Shown piece by piece: positions 54,865-64,000 of a stretch of DNA of 64,000 nucleotides. The stretch is from Tubulanus polymorphus (lineage: Eukaryota; Nemertea; Palaeonemertea; Tubulaniformes; Tubulanidae), in the NCBI RefSeq assembly GCF_964204645.1, contig NC_134030.1, positions 14,908,447 through 14,972,446 on the forward strand, in the 5' to 3' direction. The position numbers and the translations under genes are program-made. Position 1 is the stretch's first letter. Each line of letters opens with the position of its first letter. The notes under the pieces were generated by a model. That model did not search any database. It was given only the letters and a program-made list of their open reading frames with translations, and had not been told where the DNA came from.

Positions 54865-54963
54865 TTAGGATTTAGATTATCTAACTACTATTGTCTATCT
54901 ATTAGGAGCAGTAATTATAACTGTCCAGATAAGTCATTTCGGATTCTCGATAATAAATCCTAA
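54865..54963 (+). ncRNA. Candidate structured RNA or cis element conserved with P1
   Basis: Counterpart of 2287-2392. Outer stem TTAGGATTTA-(GA)-TTATC (54865-54881) with GATAATAAATCCTAA (54949-54963), 15 pairs with a 2-base bulge. Inner stem TATCT/AGATA. Hairpin GGA-CAGT / ACTG-TCC with a bulged G. Conserved unpaired strings ACTACT, TTGTCTATCTAT and AAGTCATTTCGGATTCT. The extra hairpin of P1 is absent. It lies upstream of the minus-strand gene at 54629. Confidence 0.55.
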
Positions 54964-55745
54964 AACTGAAAATAAATTCAAAGAAACGACTGTTGGAAAT
55001 ACTATTTCATAAACACACGTATATTTTATTCTACAATCATTATCGATTTCCACATTCCAAGCCGCTCCAGAGAGGAGCGGTAAGGTATGCGTGGAATGCA
55101 GGAATCAATAAAATACAATACAACATCTGTCACTGTGCGACATTAACAACAGCTTAATGACGCAATTGACATTCCGACAAACGTAATGCATTGAAAGCCT
55201 ATACAGTATGGCTAAACTGCTACAGTCTCATGAGTTGAAATATCCATTATTTCTGATTCCACATCCATCGATCTTCACTTTCTTGATTCAATAGTCTTCA
55301 TTTAGTTATCTAAAAGATAAATATCTAGCGTAGAATAAAACTAACTTGAAGTTGTAGTTGTAAAATATTAATTACAACACTTAAACATGACCATTTTGTG
55401 GCGCATCTTACCAGGATAAGTTTTACATGTTTAGCGTTTTCCAACGCCTTAATAACAACAAAAACAGTACTTACATTTATAACTGTAAACTCCTAAAATT
55501 GTGTTTATAGAGAGAATATCCTATACGTTTCTATGCTTATGTGCTGCGCGTTTATAACTGCCAGTTATTCACTAGCTAAACACTGTCTGGTGCAACAGAT
55601 GTTCCTTTGTTTTTTTATGATTAATCCTTTTCAACTGAAATAGCACAATCGATCAATATTCAAATGAGGTGCGCCCCATTCAACTGAATATGAAATACGG
55701 CACAGATGTTTTTGTAAACAACCTAATACAATTACATACAGGCGG
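54964..55745. other. Higher-GC island, no gene seen
   Basis: Composition changes from strongly AT-rich to host-like; it includes a hairpin CCGCTCC-AGAGA-GGAGCGG (about 55073-55091) and CpGs. It appears to run into the 3' end of the HNH frame, whose last 20 or so codons look foreign. Probably a later insertion, but no target duplication or inverted ends were identified. Confidence 0.45.
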
Positions 55746-56438
55746 TTTGACATAGATCGAGAGAAACCGGTTTTCTAAGCGTTTAACATCAACGTATTTT
55801 TCATTATGTGTTGAGTTCCATAATTCAACAAATGTCTTTGCTTTATCCAGTTGATCTAAATATAACTGTAAATCTAGTTTATTAGATTTAATTATGTTTT
55901 CCTTCTTTTCTAAAGGCCTTAAATTTCTCCAACCCCAAATAAGTTTTTTTTTGTATTCATCATTCATGTTAAATTTAGAAATCGGCAACACGTGATCAAT
56001 ATGAAAGTATTCACCATAATCATCTATATTCATTTTATCATCGAATTGATATATTATCCATGATTTTAAGAATTCATCTGTACAACCCAATAAATAAGAT
56101 AGTGTTTCTGAATGTGTTTCTTTGTTGAATAATTGTGTTAATCTAGATCTTAAGCATTGTTTCAATCTAAAATTAATATCTGTTTGATATCTTTCTCTCA
56201 TATATTCTGTCATATAATCATTATAAGCTTCTCTATTATCCTCTCGGTATTGTTTGGTATATAGTTTAAAACAAGTTTTACAGCAATATTGAAAACCATC
56301 TTTGCTAATCTTACGCTTACTAAATTCTGTTAAAGCTAATTTATCTAATTCACATTTAGAACACTTCTTGCAATATATATTTATAACACCAGCAGTGTTA
56401 TTTGTAATATTGATAATTTGTGGTTGTTCTGGTTCCAT
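55680..56438 (-). CDS. HNH endonuclease-like protein with zinc-binding N-terminus
   Basis: 252 aa. N-terminal cysteines CKKCSKC (23-29) and CCKTC (about 51-55), then HIDHVLPISKF and WRNLRPLEKKENIIKSNK, the two halves of an HNH (beta-beta-alpha metal) nuclease as found in virus and phage homing or recycling enzymes. It would nick or cut DNA; a role in replication, mobility or host-DNA breakdown is unknown. The extreme C-terminus (from about PPVCNC) seems to derive from the adjacent GC island, so the natural end may be lost. The tail YLDQLDKAKTFVELWN resembles the tail of 56516-56767. Confidence 0.8.
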   Translation of the reverse strand: MEPEQPQIINITNNTAGVINIYCKKCSKCELDKLALTEFSKRKISKDGFQYCCKTCFKLYTKQYREDNREAYNDYMTEYMRERYQTDINFRLKQCLRSRLTQLFNKETHSETLSYLLGCTDEFLKSWIIYQFDDKMNIDDYGEYFHIDHVLPISKFNMNDEYKKKLIWGWRNLRPLEKKENIIKSNKLDLQLYLDQLDKAKTFVELWNSTHNEKYVDVKRLENRFLSIYVKPPVCNCIRLFTKTSVPYFIFS

Positions 56439-56515
56439 TTATTATATGTATTTTTTACTAAATTGGTTAATATTTTAGAATCCTCTTCCATTTCTTCGAC
56501 CAACGTCATCCTTTT

Positions 56516-56767
56516 TCATTCCTCGCTGCTTTTGATAAGTTGTTTCGATTCCTTGATATCAAATTCCTCAACGTATTGTTCATTATTTGGATCATTATTC
56601 CATAATTCAATAAATTTCTTTGCCTTTGTTAACTGTTCTGAATATAACTGTAAATATTCTAGTTTCAATTTATTCTCTAAATGTGTTTTAGTTTTATTGT
56701 GTCTTGATTTTTGGGATTTATCTATATTGATATTACATGTTGGACAGTAGTACTTATTTGCTTCCAT
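56516..56767 (-). CDS. Chimeric ORF: PolB finger start fused to HNH-type tail
   Basis: 83 aa. The first 38 codons are the TIR copy of 40505-40618 (finger YYCPTCNINI...HNKTKTH), complete with its class-1 start motif. Outside the TIR the frame continues with LQLYSEQLTKAKKFIELWNN, homologous to the C-terminal tail of the HNH protein next to it. The join lies exactly at the inner TIR boundary (56654). It looks like TIR growth overwrote the front of a second HNH-type gene. Whether expressed is unknown. Confidence 0.7.
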   Translation of the reverse strand: MEANKYYCPTCNINIDKSQKSRHNKTKTHLENKLKLEYLQLYSEQLTKAKKFIELWNNDPNNEQYVEEFDIKESKQLIKSSEE

Positions 56768-57060
56768 TTTAATACTAAATTTTTTTATTAAAATTGATTT
56801 TAGAAGTTCAATGATTTATATCATGCATTATTTCAATCACACTTTACTAACACTTTTAATGTTTAAAAATCTAACTCTATATATATATATGAATATTTTA
56901 AGAGTAATAGGGGTAATGGGCTTTCATATCAAAGGTTGAAGGGGCGAGTGAGTAAAAAATGAAAATAATAATAATTTACAGTTGAATTAGGAGTGTGCGC
57001 GACTAATTCAACTGTAAATTATTATTATTTTAATTTTTTACGAGCTCGACCGTTCGACCT
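56654..57060. repeat. Right TIR of P2, truncated at the outer tip
   Basis: Inverted match to 40107-40618. Lacks the outermost 31 or so bases (including the AGTAATAGGGG tip) and an internal stretch of about 75 bases. Inner palindrome arm starts at 56903. Host retroelement sequence follows directly after GTTCGACCTT. Confidence 0.9.
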
Positions 57061-57066
57061 TATATT

Positions 57067-58062
57067 ATTATGTGCTATCGTGAAACTGTTCGTAGAATTG
57101 GCCGCACAACACCCCTTGCCGTCGTTCTATGCGTTGTTAAAATGGACGCGTGGATCAAATGCGTTCAGTCAAATGATTATACTGAAGAAATAACGAAACT
57201 GAAACTGGATCAAAGAAACTTGATCTATTCTTGGAAGTTGGTTTTGTTAAAGCTTAAGGGCGATTAGACAACGCTTTCTTGGAAGATTGCGCGAAGCATC
57301 CGATTGTGTTACATCCGAAGAATGCATTTACGAACTTGATAGTAACTGATTTACATGCGAACCCTGTACATAAAAACTTAGCCTGTACGATGGTTAAAGT
57401 TCGTGAAAATTACTTGGTCCCGACTCTTAGACAACTAGCAAAGAAGATCATTGATAAATGTGACCCGTGTAATAGGGCCGATGAAAGACCATATGCGAAA
57501 CCCGTTCCAGCACCGCTTCCGGAATTCCGAGTACAACTTACTCCACCGTTCGCTACCACCGGAGTCGATTTCTCGGGAGCAGTTACCGTTCGGAAATCTG
57601 ATATTGTGAATACAGAGCAGGCGTACATTTGCTTATTCACGTGTGCGCGGTCACGAGATTTATTCACTTGGAGTTAGTCCCTGATATGTCGGTTCCCAAC
57701 TTTCTGTTAGCGTTTCGGAAGTTAATGGTATCGGATAATGCGCAAACGTTTCTTGCGACAAAGAATCAGCTAGGAATGTTGGAGAGGTTCGTTGCTGAGC
57801 ATGGCTGTAAATGGGACTTTATCCCAAAAAGGCCCCGTGGTTTGGTGGCTATTACTAACGTTTGATAGGCCTTACGAAATCTGCGTTGCGTAAAGTTTTG
57901 TGGAAGACAAAACTAGAGTTCTTCGAACTTATGTTTAATTATGTTTACGGTAAATTGGATGATATGATGATACGTTATTTGGTAATGAAACAAAAATACA
58001 TCTGGAATGCAGCGATGATAGGTTTTTCGGAACAGAGCTGCGGCCTTCGCATTCGAACTTAA
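57067..58062 (+). pseudogene. BEL/Pao integrase, broken (BEL-B)
   Basis: Pieces: 57067-57267 (pre-integrase linker, VVKMDAWIKCVQSNDYTEEI), 57279-57677 (HPIVLHPKNAFTNLIVTDLH and a zinc-binding H-H-C-C: HANPVH..KCDPC; then GVDFSGAV with the first catalytic Asp), 57629-57865 (RFIHLELVPDMS; second Asp in VSDNAQTF), and 57862-58062 (LTKSALRKVLWKTKLEFFEL). The third catalytic residue region is disrupted near 57850. At least three frame changes. RNase H is missing between this and the RT at 39380-40106. Confidence 0.8.
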
Positions 58063-58065
58063 AAT

Positions 58066-59190
58066 GACGTATTTTAATTTCAAGGATTCGAACATTCATG
58101 TACAAACCAATTAGTTACTATTGATTCCTGAAATGTTTTAATTGAGAATCATTCAACTTTCATTCATATTTAGTCAAACACTATTTCACACGTATTTATT
58201 TTATTTTTCAAAGTGGATTATAGGGTTATTCAAAGGGTTTTTATGACTTTCAAGGGTACGGTTTAGAATAAACCTATACGCAAATTGCGCATAGTTTGCG
58301 TATTAAAGGCGTCGCGTCACCATTTATGTATAATACCATACGCATTGTTCACATTATTGGAATGCGTTTTTCGGCTCTGTATATTAATCGCGTTTAGTTT
58401 CTTTGCTTAAACCAAAACTGAAAATAAACGATAAAGATGTTTCGTCGATTCTAAGCTTTACCGCATGCAGGTGCAAATCCAGGGAGAAAGACACTAAGTA
58501 GTGGGATGGTTGTATCAAAGCTGTGGTAGTTTGTTGAATGGGCACTGTAGTGTGATCTGAGTGCATTTGTGACCAGCACACAGATCACAACGATCATAGT
58601 TAGTGTAGTTAACATCCAGGAGGCAACATGTGAAATAAAGTAATAAAAAAGGGTAACAAGTTTATTTCCAATGCCCATTTTCCAATGCATTTCTTTGGAA
58701 ATATCGAATTACTTAGATATTATCCTTTATTTTCGATCACTCATCATCGTACGAGATATTATTTTTTCCATTTCAAGCACGAGCGGGGAGGCCGATCACA
58801 CGTGCGATCATTTGAAAGCTTTACGATTTTCTTTAATTAAACCTCCGAAAGTTGAGTTGAAATATATGAATGACATACGTGGCAAAAAATCAATTTTTCA
58901 TATGTTCAGAGAACAATCTTAACTACTGGGGGTCCCCCGGTATGCTGATAAACACGTTGAAACACTAGATATACGAATACAAATGCGAAAACGGAGTCAG
59001 AAATTGATCATGTACTGTAAAATCGTAGATGTAAAATCGTGGGAAAGGTGCCCAGGTTGGCGGGTTCCAATGGCTCTTTGACGATGTTTTGTTTGTAGGT
59101 TGAGAACCGCGAACGCTGATACACCGAGTGTTGTGTACACGTCGTGTGGATTGTGTTTACAAAAAGCATGGGGAGCGTGCGCACCGCAAA
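58066..59190. other. No gene seen
   Basis: Mixed AT-rich flank after BEL-B, then unique-looking sequence from about 58400. ORFs shorter than 85 codons, none recognisable. CpG density rises from about 59030 towards 59300. Confidence 0.5.
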
Positions 59191-59194
59191 CAAG

Positions 59195-59311
59195 ATGGCG
59201 GAAACTCTCTTGAAAAAAAAATCGCGACCCAGGCAACCATCGCGGCCAAACATACTGATCGTAAACATGCAATTGTTTATAAATCGGCACTTTGTGGCGG
59301 ATAAATTATGA
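59195..59311 (+). CDS. Possible first exon of a host gene (low confidence)
   Basis: CAAGATGGCGG gives a strong initiation context in a CpG-rich patch (about 59050-59300), typical of a promoter with a YY1-like site at the start codon. The 38-codon frame begins MAETLLKKKSRPRQP and is basic. No domain. It could be spliced before its stop; no clear donor was chosen. Confidence 0.25.
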   Translation: MAETLLKKKSRPRQPSRPNILIVNMQLFINRHFVADKL

Positions 59312-61383
59312 ATATGTACAAAGAAATATGTATGATTCTGGCCGCGTACACTCAATCGGGACAGTTCGTGACTAGCTTCACCGCGGCATTATTATTTATC
59401 AACATCGCCATATTACATCATCCAGTCATATTGTTCCTTGAAACCCTCACGACTGAAATGATTGAAAGTGATATACAAGTTCTAATATTGAAAATTCAAA
59501 AGGTATTCATGTTCAAGGTGTTCAAAAGGTGTTCATTTGTGTTTGTTTATGCTGCTTCGCGTAAATCCCGTGCGGTGGCGCAACCGCGCGGAGTGGGGCC
59601 AATACGTCCAGGTTTCCGAAGAGGAGGGTACTACCAGTACGAGTGCGCGAGAGGGTGGGATTTTTTTAAATATCTGATCCCGAGATACGTTTTTCGACAT
59701 ACCTAGATGTAATATATCTGACATCTCGGGATGTCTAAAATTGTATTTCGGGAGCTTAAATTTAAAAAAAAATCTTTAATGCTATATTTCATCAGGTAAT
59801 AAATAAGGCTTGATTGAAAATTAGGTGTCCATTACCACTTATTTGAGTGTGATTATTCAAGAAAATTGTGGATTAATATTATAATATTGACCATTAAAAA
59901 TTCATAAGTGGCCATCAACGGCCGTTTTGAAAAATATAAAACGCCCCAGAGTAGCCACAGGTACAAATCGCGGTACTACTCACAAAGCTTGAGTAATTGA
60001 GTTACACTTGAATTTATTCAAATCTTTATTCAAATCTTTAATCGGTGGCACTTCTAAATCCTCCCTGAAACCAGACACTGAAAGAACGCTGGCATATTCA
60101 GGAACATAGCATTAAATATAGATTTAAAAACATTTGCATTTGGTGGATGGCGGCGGCCATTTTCAAAAATTATTATCGTGGTAATAATTGGCGATGGCCC
60201 AACTACTCACAGGATAGCATATCCTGGCAATATTTGTCACTTCACTGCTCTACTATTTACGATTATTATCGAACGGAAAAATTGCAAGTATCAGACATGT
60301 TTGATTTGATGCGAAGAAATCGGATCAGATATTACCGGATATATTTAGGATAATACGATGGACCTACATTATGCGTGTGACCAAGAGGTATCATGCGATG
60401 CATCGCACAGGCGAACGGCTTTAAGATACAGTAAGATGTCGGTCCCGCAGAAAATTGTTGACTCCAAACTGGACGCACATCTTACGATGAATCGCAAAAG
60501 GTGTGCGACGGGCTTATGGAAGAAGGTTCAGCACCCAAAGCACCCCATCTGGATCCGCACCTGGTATCCTACATTTAGGTTTTTCGTATCACTAAGAGCA
60601 CAACCTGTACATGTCACTCAGCACTGGGCTGAGTATTCGAAGCCGTATTAATCGTCTCATTTTGATGAATGAAATTTTAACTAGAAAAATATTTCTAGTT
60701 TCATGAATGAATATGTGACGGTTTTAGTAAATATCTTTATATATCAGGCCTTGGCCTAGAGACCAATGAAACTCATATTCGGAACTGATCCGATCAAAAC
60801 TGGGACAAGCTATTTACTGAAATTTTATAAAACTTGTTTCGAACTTGACAATACAATCTTTAAAGTTCCTATAATTCCCTCATCTCGAATATGCATGGTG
60901 TCGAAATGCAGAATACCCGTTATCGTTGGTTTGAAGCTTCTATTATCATTATGGGGCTTTGCTGCAATTGGGGGATACTTTATTGTAATTCTCGTGATTC
61001 GAAATATTCATTTTCGCCAATAAACCCGCAGCTGTTCGTAAAATGTATGATATATCAAATTCTATCAAACTACTGATAGCTTTCAAATTCAATGCCACGG
61101 CGTTTGACTCGTAGTGTGCAGACTTCGAGTTAGAGTCCAGGCATATAATTTAAGCATGCACGAATACAGTTGTGATCGGTCCTCGACAAATTGATGTCGC
61201 CATTCATGTCGGGTGTCGTCTCTTTTCTCTGGTTGTATGAGGAGAATAAATTGGGTGATCCCAATTCCTTCGGGTAGAGTACGCAGCTTTGGAGAATTTA
61301 ATGTGGAAGATGCTGCCAAGCAGAAATTCCATAATTGTTGCTAGTCTTCTTAATTTCTTAATGTTCTATCTTTCTCCTTGAAG

Positions 61384-61488
61384 ACTTATATGTGTAAATG
61401 GTGTGGAACACGCTACTGCAAGGAATGTATGAAAGGAGATTTTGCGGGACCCATGCTGGACCCGTTAAAATGTCGTGTTTGTAATCAG
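61384..61488 (+). CDS. Host exon encoding a zinc-ribbon-like segment
   Basis: 35 codons between a pyrimidine-rich acceptor (TTCTATCTTTCTCCTTGAAG) and a donor (CAG|GTAAAT). Residues CKWCG, CKEC and CRVC give three CxxC knuckles in a short space, with YMCKWCGTRYCKEC and GPMLDPLKC as the most distinctive parts. Phase 0 at both ends, no stop. It is the only segment in the last 6 kb that looks like conserved coding sequence. Gene not identified. Confidence 0.5.
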
Positions 61489-63420
61489 GTAAATCTTAAT
61501 ATACTAGTTATTACTTCATAATTAATGCGTCAATACAAGCGCAGCAGATAACTCTCATTTTGAGTATAAGAATGAACTAAAATGTGGATAAACTAGAAGA
61601 CAGTGGAGCGGTTCAACTACACATCGGCAACAGCTTCTCGTGTCATCATGTCAAGGCATATCAAAATATCAATATTTTTGGCAAATATTCATATGGCAAA
61701 TATGTCTGTTGACTATTTATGATCACCTATTGACAATAAACATGACAATGAAACTAACTGGAAAGTGTATTAACGCCTTGAAAATCAACACACATATTGC
61801 TTAATATCGAAAATAAAAAAGATGATACTAATTATCTAACCCCGATATTGATGACGTAGCACACGTCCTCCCAAAACTGAGTATTAAAATCTATCAAAGA
61901 TAAAATAAGAGTGGAAATATATAGAGATTGAATATATTATTTAGTTACAAAACTAATGCAAAAATCCCACAATTGTTATAACGATAATATTGATGACGTA
62001 GTGCACATCAACTCATACACCCCGCAGACTAGATAACAATGTTTATACGTAGACATTATTTAAACGGTTCATATGGCGTCAAAAATGTGAGTCGTTTAAC
62101 TCATACTGCCATTGAAATTGTGTTATTGTGGTTATTATGAATGCCACGTAACCTGATGATTAGTTTAGGGGCTCCAGTGGAAATATGATCTACTTTTACC
62201 ACGAAATACCAATGGAAGCATGGTTAGAAAAACGTTCGATCGTGAAACTTCAGTGTTTTTGTTAGAGTTATTATGAGCAACAAATTCACAATTCAAAGTA
62301 TTTCAAAAGCATAGAACAATGAGCAACAACTCTACTGTTGAGAGATGATTCAAAATGTTATTACCCTTGAGGTACTTGTTATGGCTAGAAAAAGCCAAAG
62401 CACACATACAACTCGGAAGACTGCCATCTACATAACAACAACAACTTTATTATGAAACAGAACTGAACTGCTGTATAGCAACATTACGGACATTTAAACC
62501 CGCGCCAACAACGGAAGCACTCATGTATTAAAAGGAGATTTTAGACAACAATAACTACAATACCAACAATACATGATCACCAACAACAACGTAGAAGTTC
62601 ACAAATCGTACAAAATAGGAATTCCCAAATCGTTGATGTTTGACAAATATCCATACCGAATACGTACCAGTACTTTGAATGGCAGTTTAAGATAGGAATC
62701 GTTGATGTTTGACAAATGTCTCTACCGAATAGGTAACAGTACTTTGAATGGCAATTCAAGACGAAGGGAACATGAAACCTCTAGCCTTTTATAGGTTTCA
62801 TAATAAACCTATATATGCGTAACACATTTCCGATTCAAGGGATCCCGAATGTGAAACATACAAACTGAAATGCAAAGTGTGAATGTTGTTATTTTTTTTT
62901 TGTTATGTCAACGGTCTGGCCGATCGATAATCATTCGTATGCTTAATACACTACGCTCGAAGCTATTTTAACACAACACTCGCAATTTCATTAGCCTGTA
63001 ATTTCACTACTAATGAGCGAATTGAACGGATTAAGCAAAAAATATTTCGTAATTAGTTTTTCTTTATGATGCGCAAAGTTGAAAGCCGTAGGTTTTATAT
63101 TTTTTGAGAAATTTACCAAAAAGTTTCAAAAATTCGATTTATTTGAGCACGTTTTTTGTGCAGCATTTATACAACTGTCCAAAATAACACATGTAGAAAT
63201 TCAATGCTTTTTGCGTCGGAAGAACTTTATATCGCCAAGATCCGACGCTTGGTTCGGTAGTTATGGGCTTTAAAAGACGAAACGCCTCAAAATCTTGGAT
63301 CTATAAATTTGTGTCGAACTGGTTTTGATTTCCATCATGACGTCATAACATTGAACGAGGTGGATCAGCTGGTGCGCGTTATTTCACAAACAAAATGGCG
63401 GCACGATTGAATAGGTTGAT
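61489..63420. other. Probable intron or intergenic DNA, no gene seen
   Basis: AT-rich. Contains two direct copies of about 68 bp at 62628-62763 (AATCGTTGATGTTTGACAAAT, CAGTACTTTGAATGGCA) and two loose copies of a GATATTGATGACGTAG phrase near 61842 and 61989. Nothing coding recognised. Confidence 0.5.
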
Positions 63421-63559
63421 ATTCATCATTTCTAGCGCGAAAACTGATATTTAAGGCGTATGATATAACGATTTATTGTGTGCGATGTGTTCAATAATTC
63501 ATCTAGTTTTAATATCCCGTGCATAAGGTAACGTTGCATCAAGATATCTGACGAAAATG

Positions 63560-63840
63560 TGGTTTCAAAATGCGGAAATTTTTTTGCCAAAACAACGAAA
63601 AACATCCGATTTTCTCTAAAAGTTCGTTTTGGCGTGCCAAAACAAAGATTATTTCGCTTTGGCGCGGTGTGCGGTTTGATCCTGTGTGTAATTTGCATAA
63701 ATTTGCAATATTCGGAATATTCTTTCTTTTTGGCGCGCCAAAACGGATTTTTAGAGAAATTTCGACGTTTTTCGTTGTTTTGGCGGGGGAGCCAAAATGA
63801 AAAACGGAATATTCTTTGTTTTGGCGCGCCAAAATCACAA
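63560..63840. repeat. Foldback element with GGCGCGCC-centred inverted repeats
   Basis: Arms 63585-63641 and 63727-63783 are inverted copies (CCAAAACAACGAAAAAC...TTTCTCTAAAA...CGTTTTGGCG). Within and around them TTTTGGCGCGCCAAAA palindromes recur. The ORFs on both strands here (such as 63432-63893 minus) follow from the repeat. MITE-like; no target duplication fixed. Confidence 0.7.
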
Positions 63841-64000
63841 TTTTTAGAATTAAAATTTGTATTCCCGAAATACTTACCTGTAAAAACATACAAGCCAGCA
63901 CTAGCTTGGCCGGAAACCCGCCAGAAAATTACGACTTTGAGACCTAGCGGTGGCGCCCTCCACCAGAAACCACAATCTTTTTTTCACAAGGTTCAAGTGA

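Larger units (their letters stand above)
40107..57060. mobile_element. P2: nearly complete Polinton/Maverick (adintovirus-like)
   Basis: 17 kb, AT-rich, flanked on the left by GAAGTG. Left TIR 40107-40618 and right TIR 56654-57060 match, but the right one lacks about 31 outer bases and an internal segment of about 75. Carries PolB, rve integrase, packaging ATPase, double-jelly-roll capsid protein and penton-like protein, the defining set of Polintons. No Ulp1/adenain-like protease was found. Two gene blocks converge at 51487-51925. Confidence 0.95.
35790..58065 (+). mobile_element. BEL-B: BEL/Pao retrotransposon split by two Polintons
   Basis: Its own parts are 35790-36782, 38092-40106 and 57061-58065. 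A possible LTR end precedes the primer-binding-like TGGTCCCTCGAGCCGGAT at 35939-35956. Order gag, zinc knuckles-protease, RT, (RNase H missing), integrase. E1.3 interrupts gag and P2 interrupts RT. The segment from after RT motif C to the start of integrase, with the outer tip of P2, is deleted at 57060. No 3' LTR recognised. Confidence 0.85.

Noticed and set aside
60420-60575. Host exon candidate (two competing frames, one reading DGLMEEGSAPKAP)
   Set aside because: No clean splice sites and no way to choose a frame from sequence alone.
63432-63893. 153-codon minus-strand ORF
   Set aside because: Follows the GGCGCGCC-centred inverted repeat; three overlapping frames are open on both strands.

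Overview
This is metazoan genomic DNA, probably from a marine invertebrate. The evidence is interrupted coding sequence with GT..AG introns, CpG-rich patches, BEL/Pao retrotransposons, dense inverted and tandem repeats, and a CXC-type gene family common in marine invertebrate genomes. The species cannot be told from the sequence. The window is almost entirely accessory DNA. The only trace of an ordinary host gene is a short zinc-ribbon-like exon (61384-61488) and perhaps a first exon at 59195.

The most important content is four Polinton/Maverick (adintovirus-like) elements, all very AT-rich against a more GC-rich host background. P1 (1-3086) is the right end of a large element: integrase tail, packaging ATPase, two membrane proteins, an OB-like small protein and a diverged TIR. 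E3.4 (25510-28881, TSD CATGTG) is a 3.4-kb palindromic element: two 1185-bp arms, each carrying one copy of an unrecognised gene, joined by about 1 kb of 24-bp tandem repeats. E1.3 (36783-38085, TSD TACTGG) is a 1.3-kb single-gene relative. P2 (40107-57060) is a nearly complete 17-kb Polinton. Its rightward block holds PolB, the OB-like protein, a penton-like protein, membrane proteins, a 462-aa virion protein, an amphipathic-helix protein, the major capsid protein and a Zn-finger protein. Its leftward block holds ATPase, integrase, two membrane proteins, an HNH nuclease and a TIR-fused ORF. Most P2 genes carry one to three frame lesions, so it is a fossil, although the capsid, ATPase, 462-aa and HNH frames are open.

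Layout: 1-3086 P1; 3102-24505 a roughly 21-kb inverted repeat enclosing LINE scraps, a solo LTR (8629-9553, TSD ATCAG), local duplications, and a transposon-like unit (10975-18780) whose inverted ends are 31-bp minisatellite arrays around a decayed multi-exon CXC gene; 25510-28881 E3.4, inserted just upstream of a BEL/Pao copy (BEL-A, 28888-31560); 31560-35790 repeat scraps; 35790-58060 a second BEL/Pao copy (BEL-B) whose gag is split by E1.3 and whose RT is split by P2; 58060-64000 host intergenic or intronic DNA.

Shared features of the Polintons stand out. (1) Their termini are long palindromes, a nested inverted repeat reaching the last base, in P2, both ends of E3.4 and the left end of E1.3. 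(2) A GGTCGA direct-repeat core lies about 30 bp from the tip of all four. (3) Two start-codon motifs divide the genes into a replication class (TTTTAATAAAA..ATTAAAATG) and a virion class (T-run + TATAAATG). (4) A roughly 100-nt non-coding element, conserved between P1 and P2 with compensatory base changes, looks like an undescribed structured RNA.
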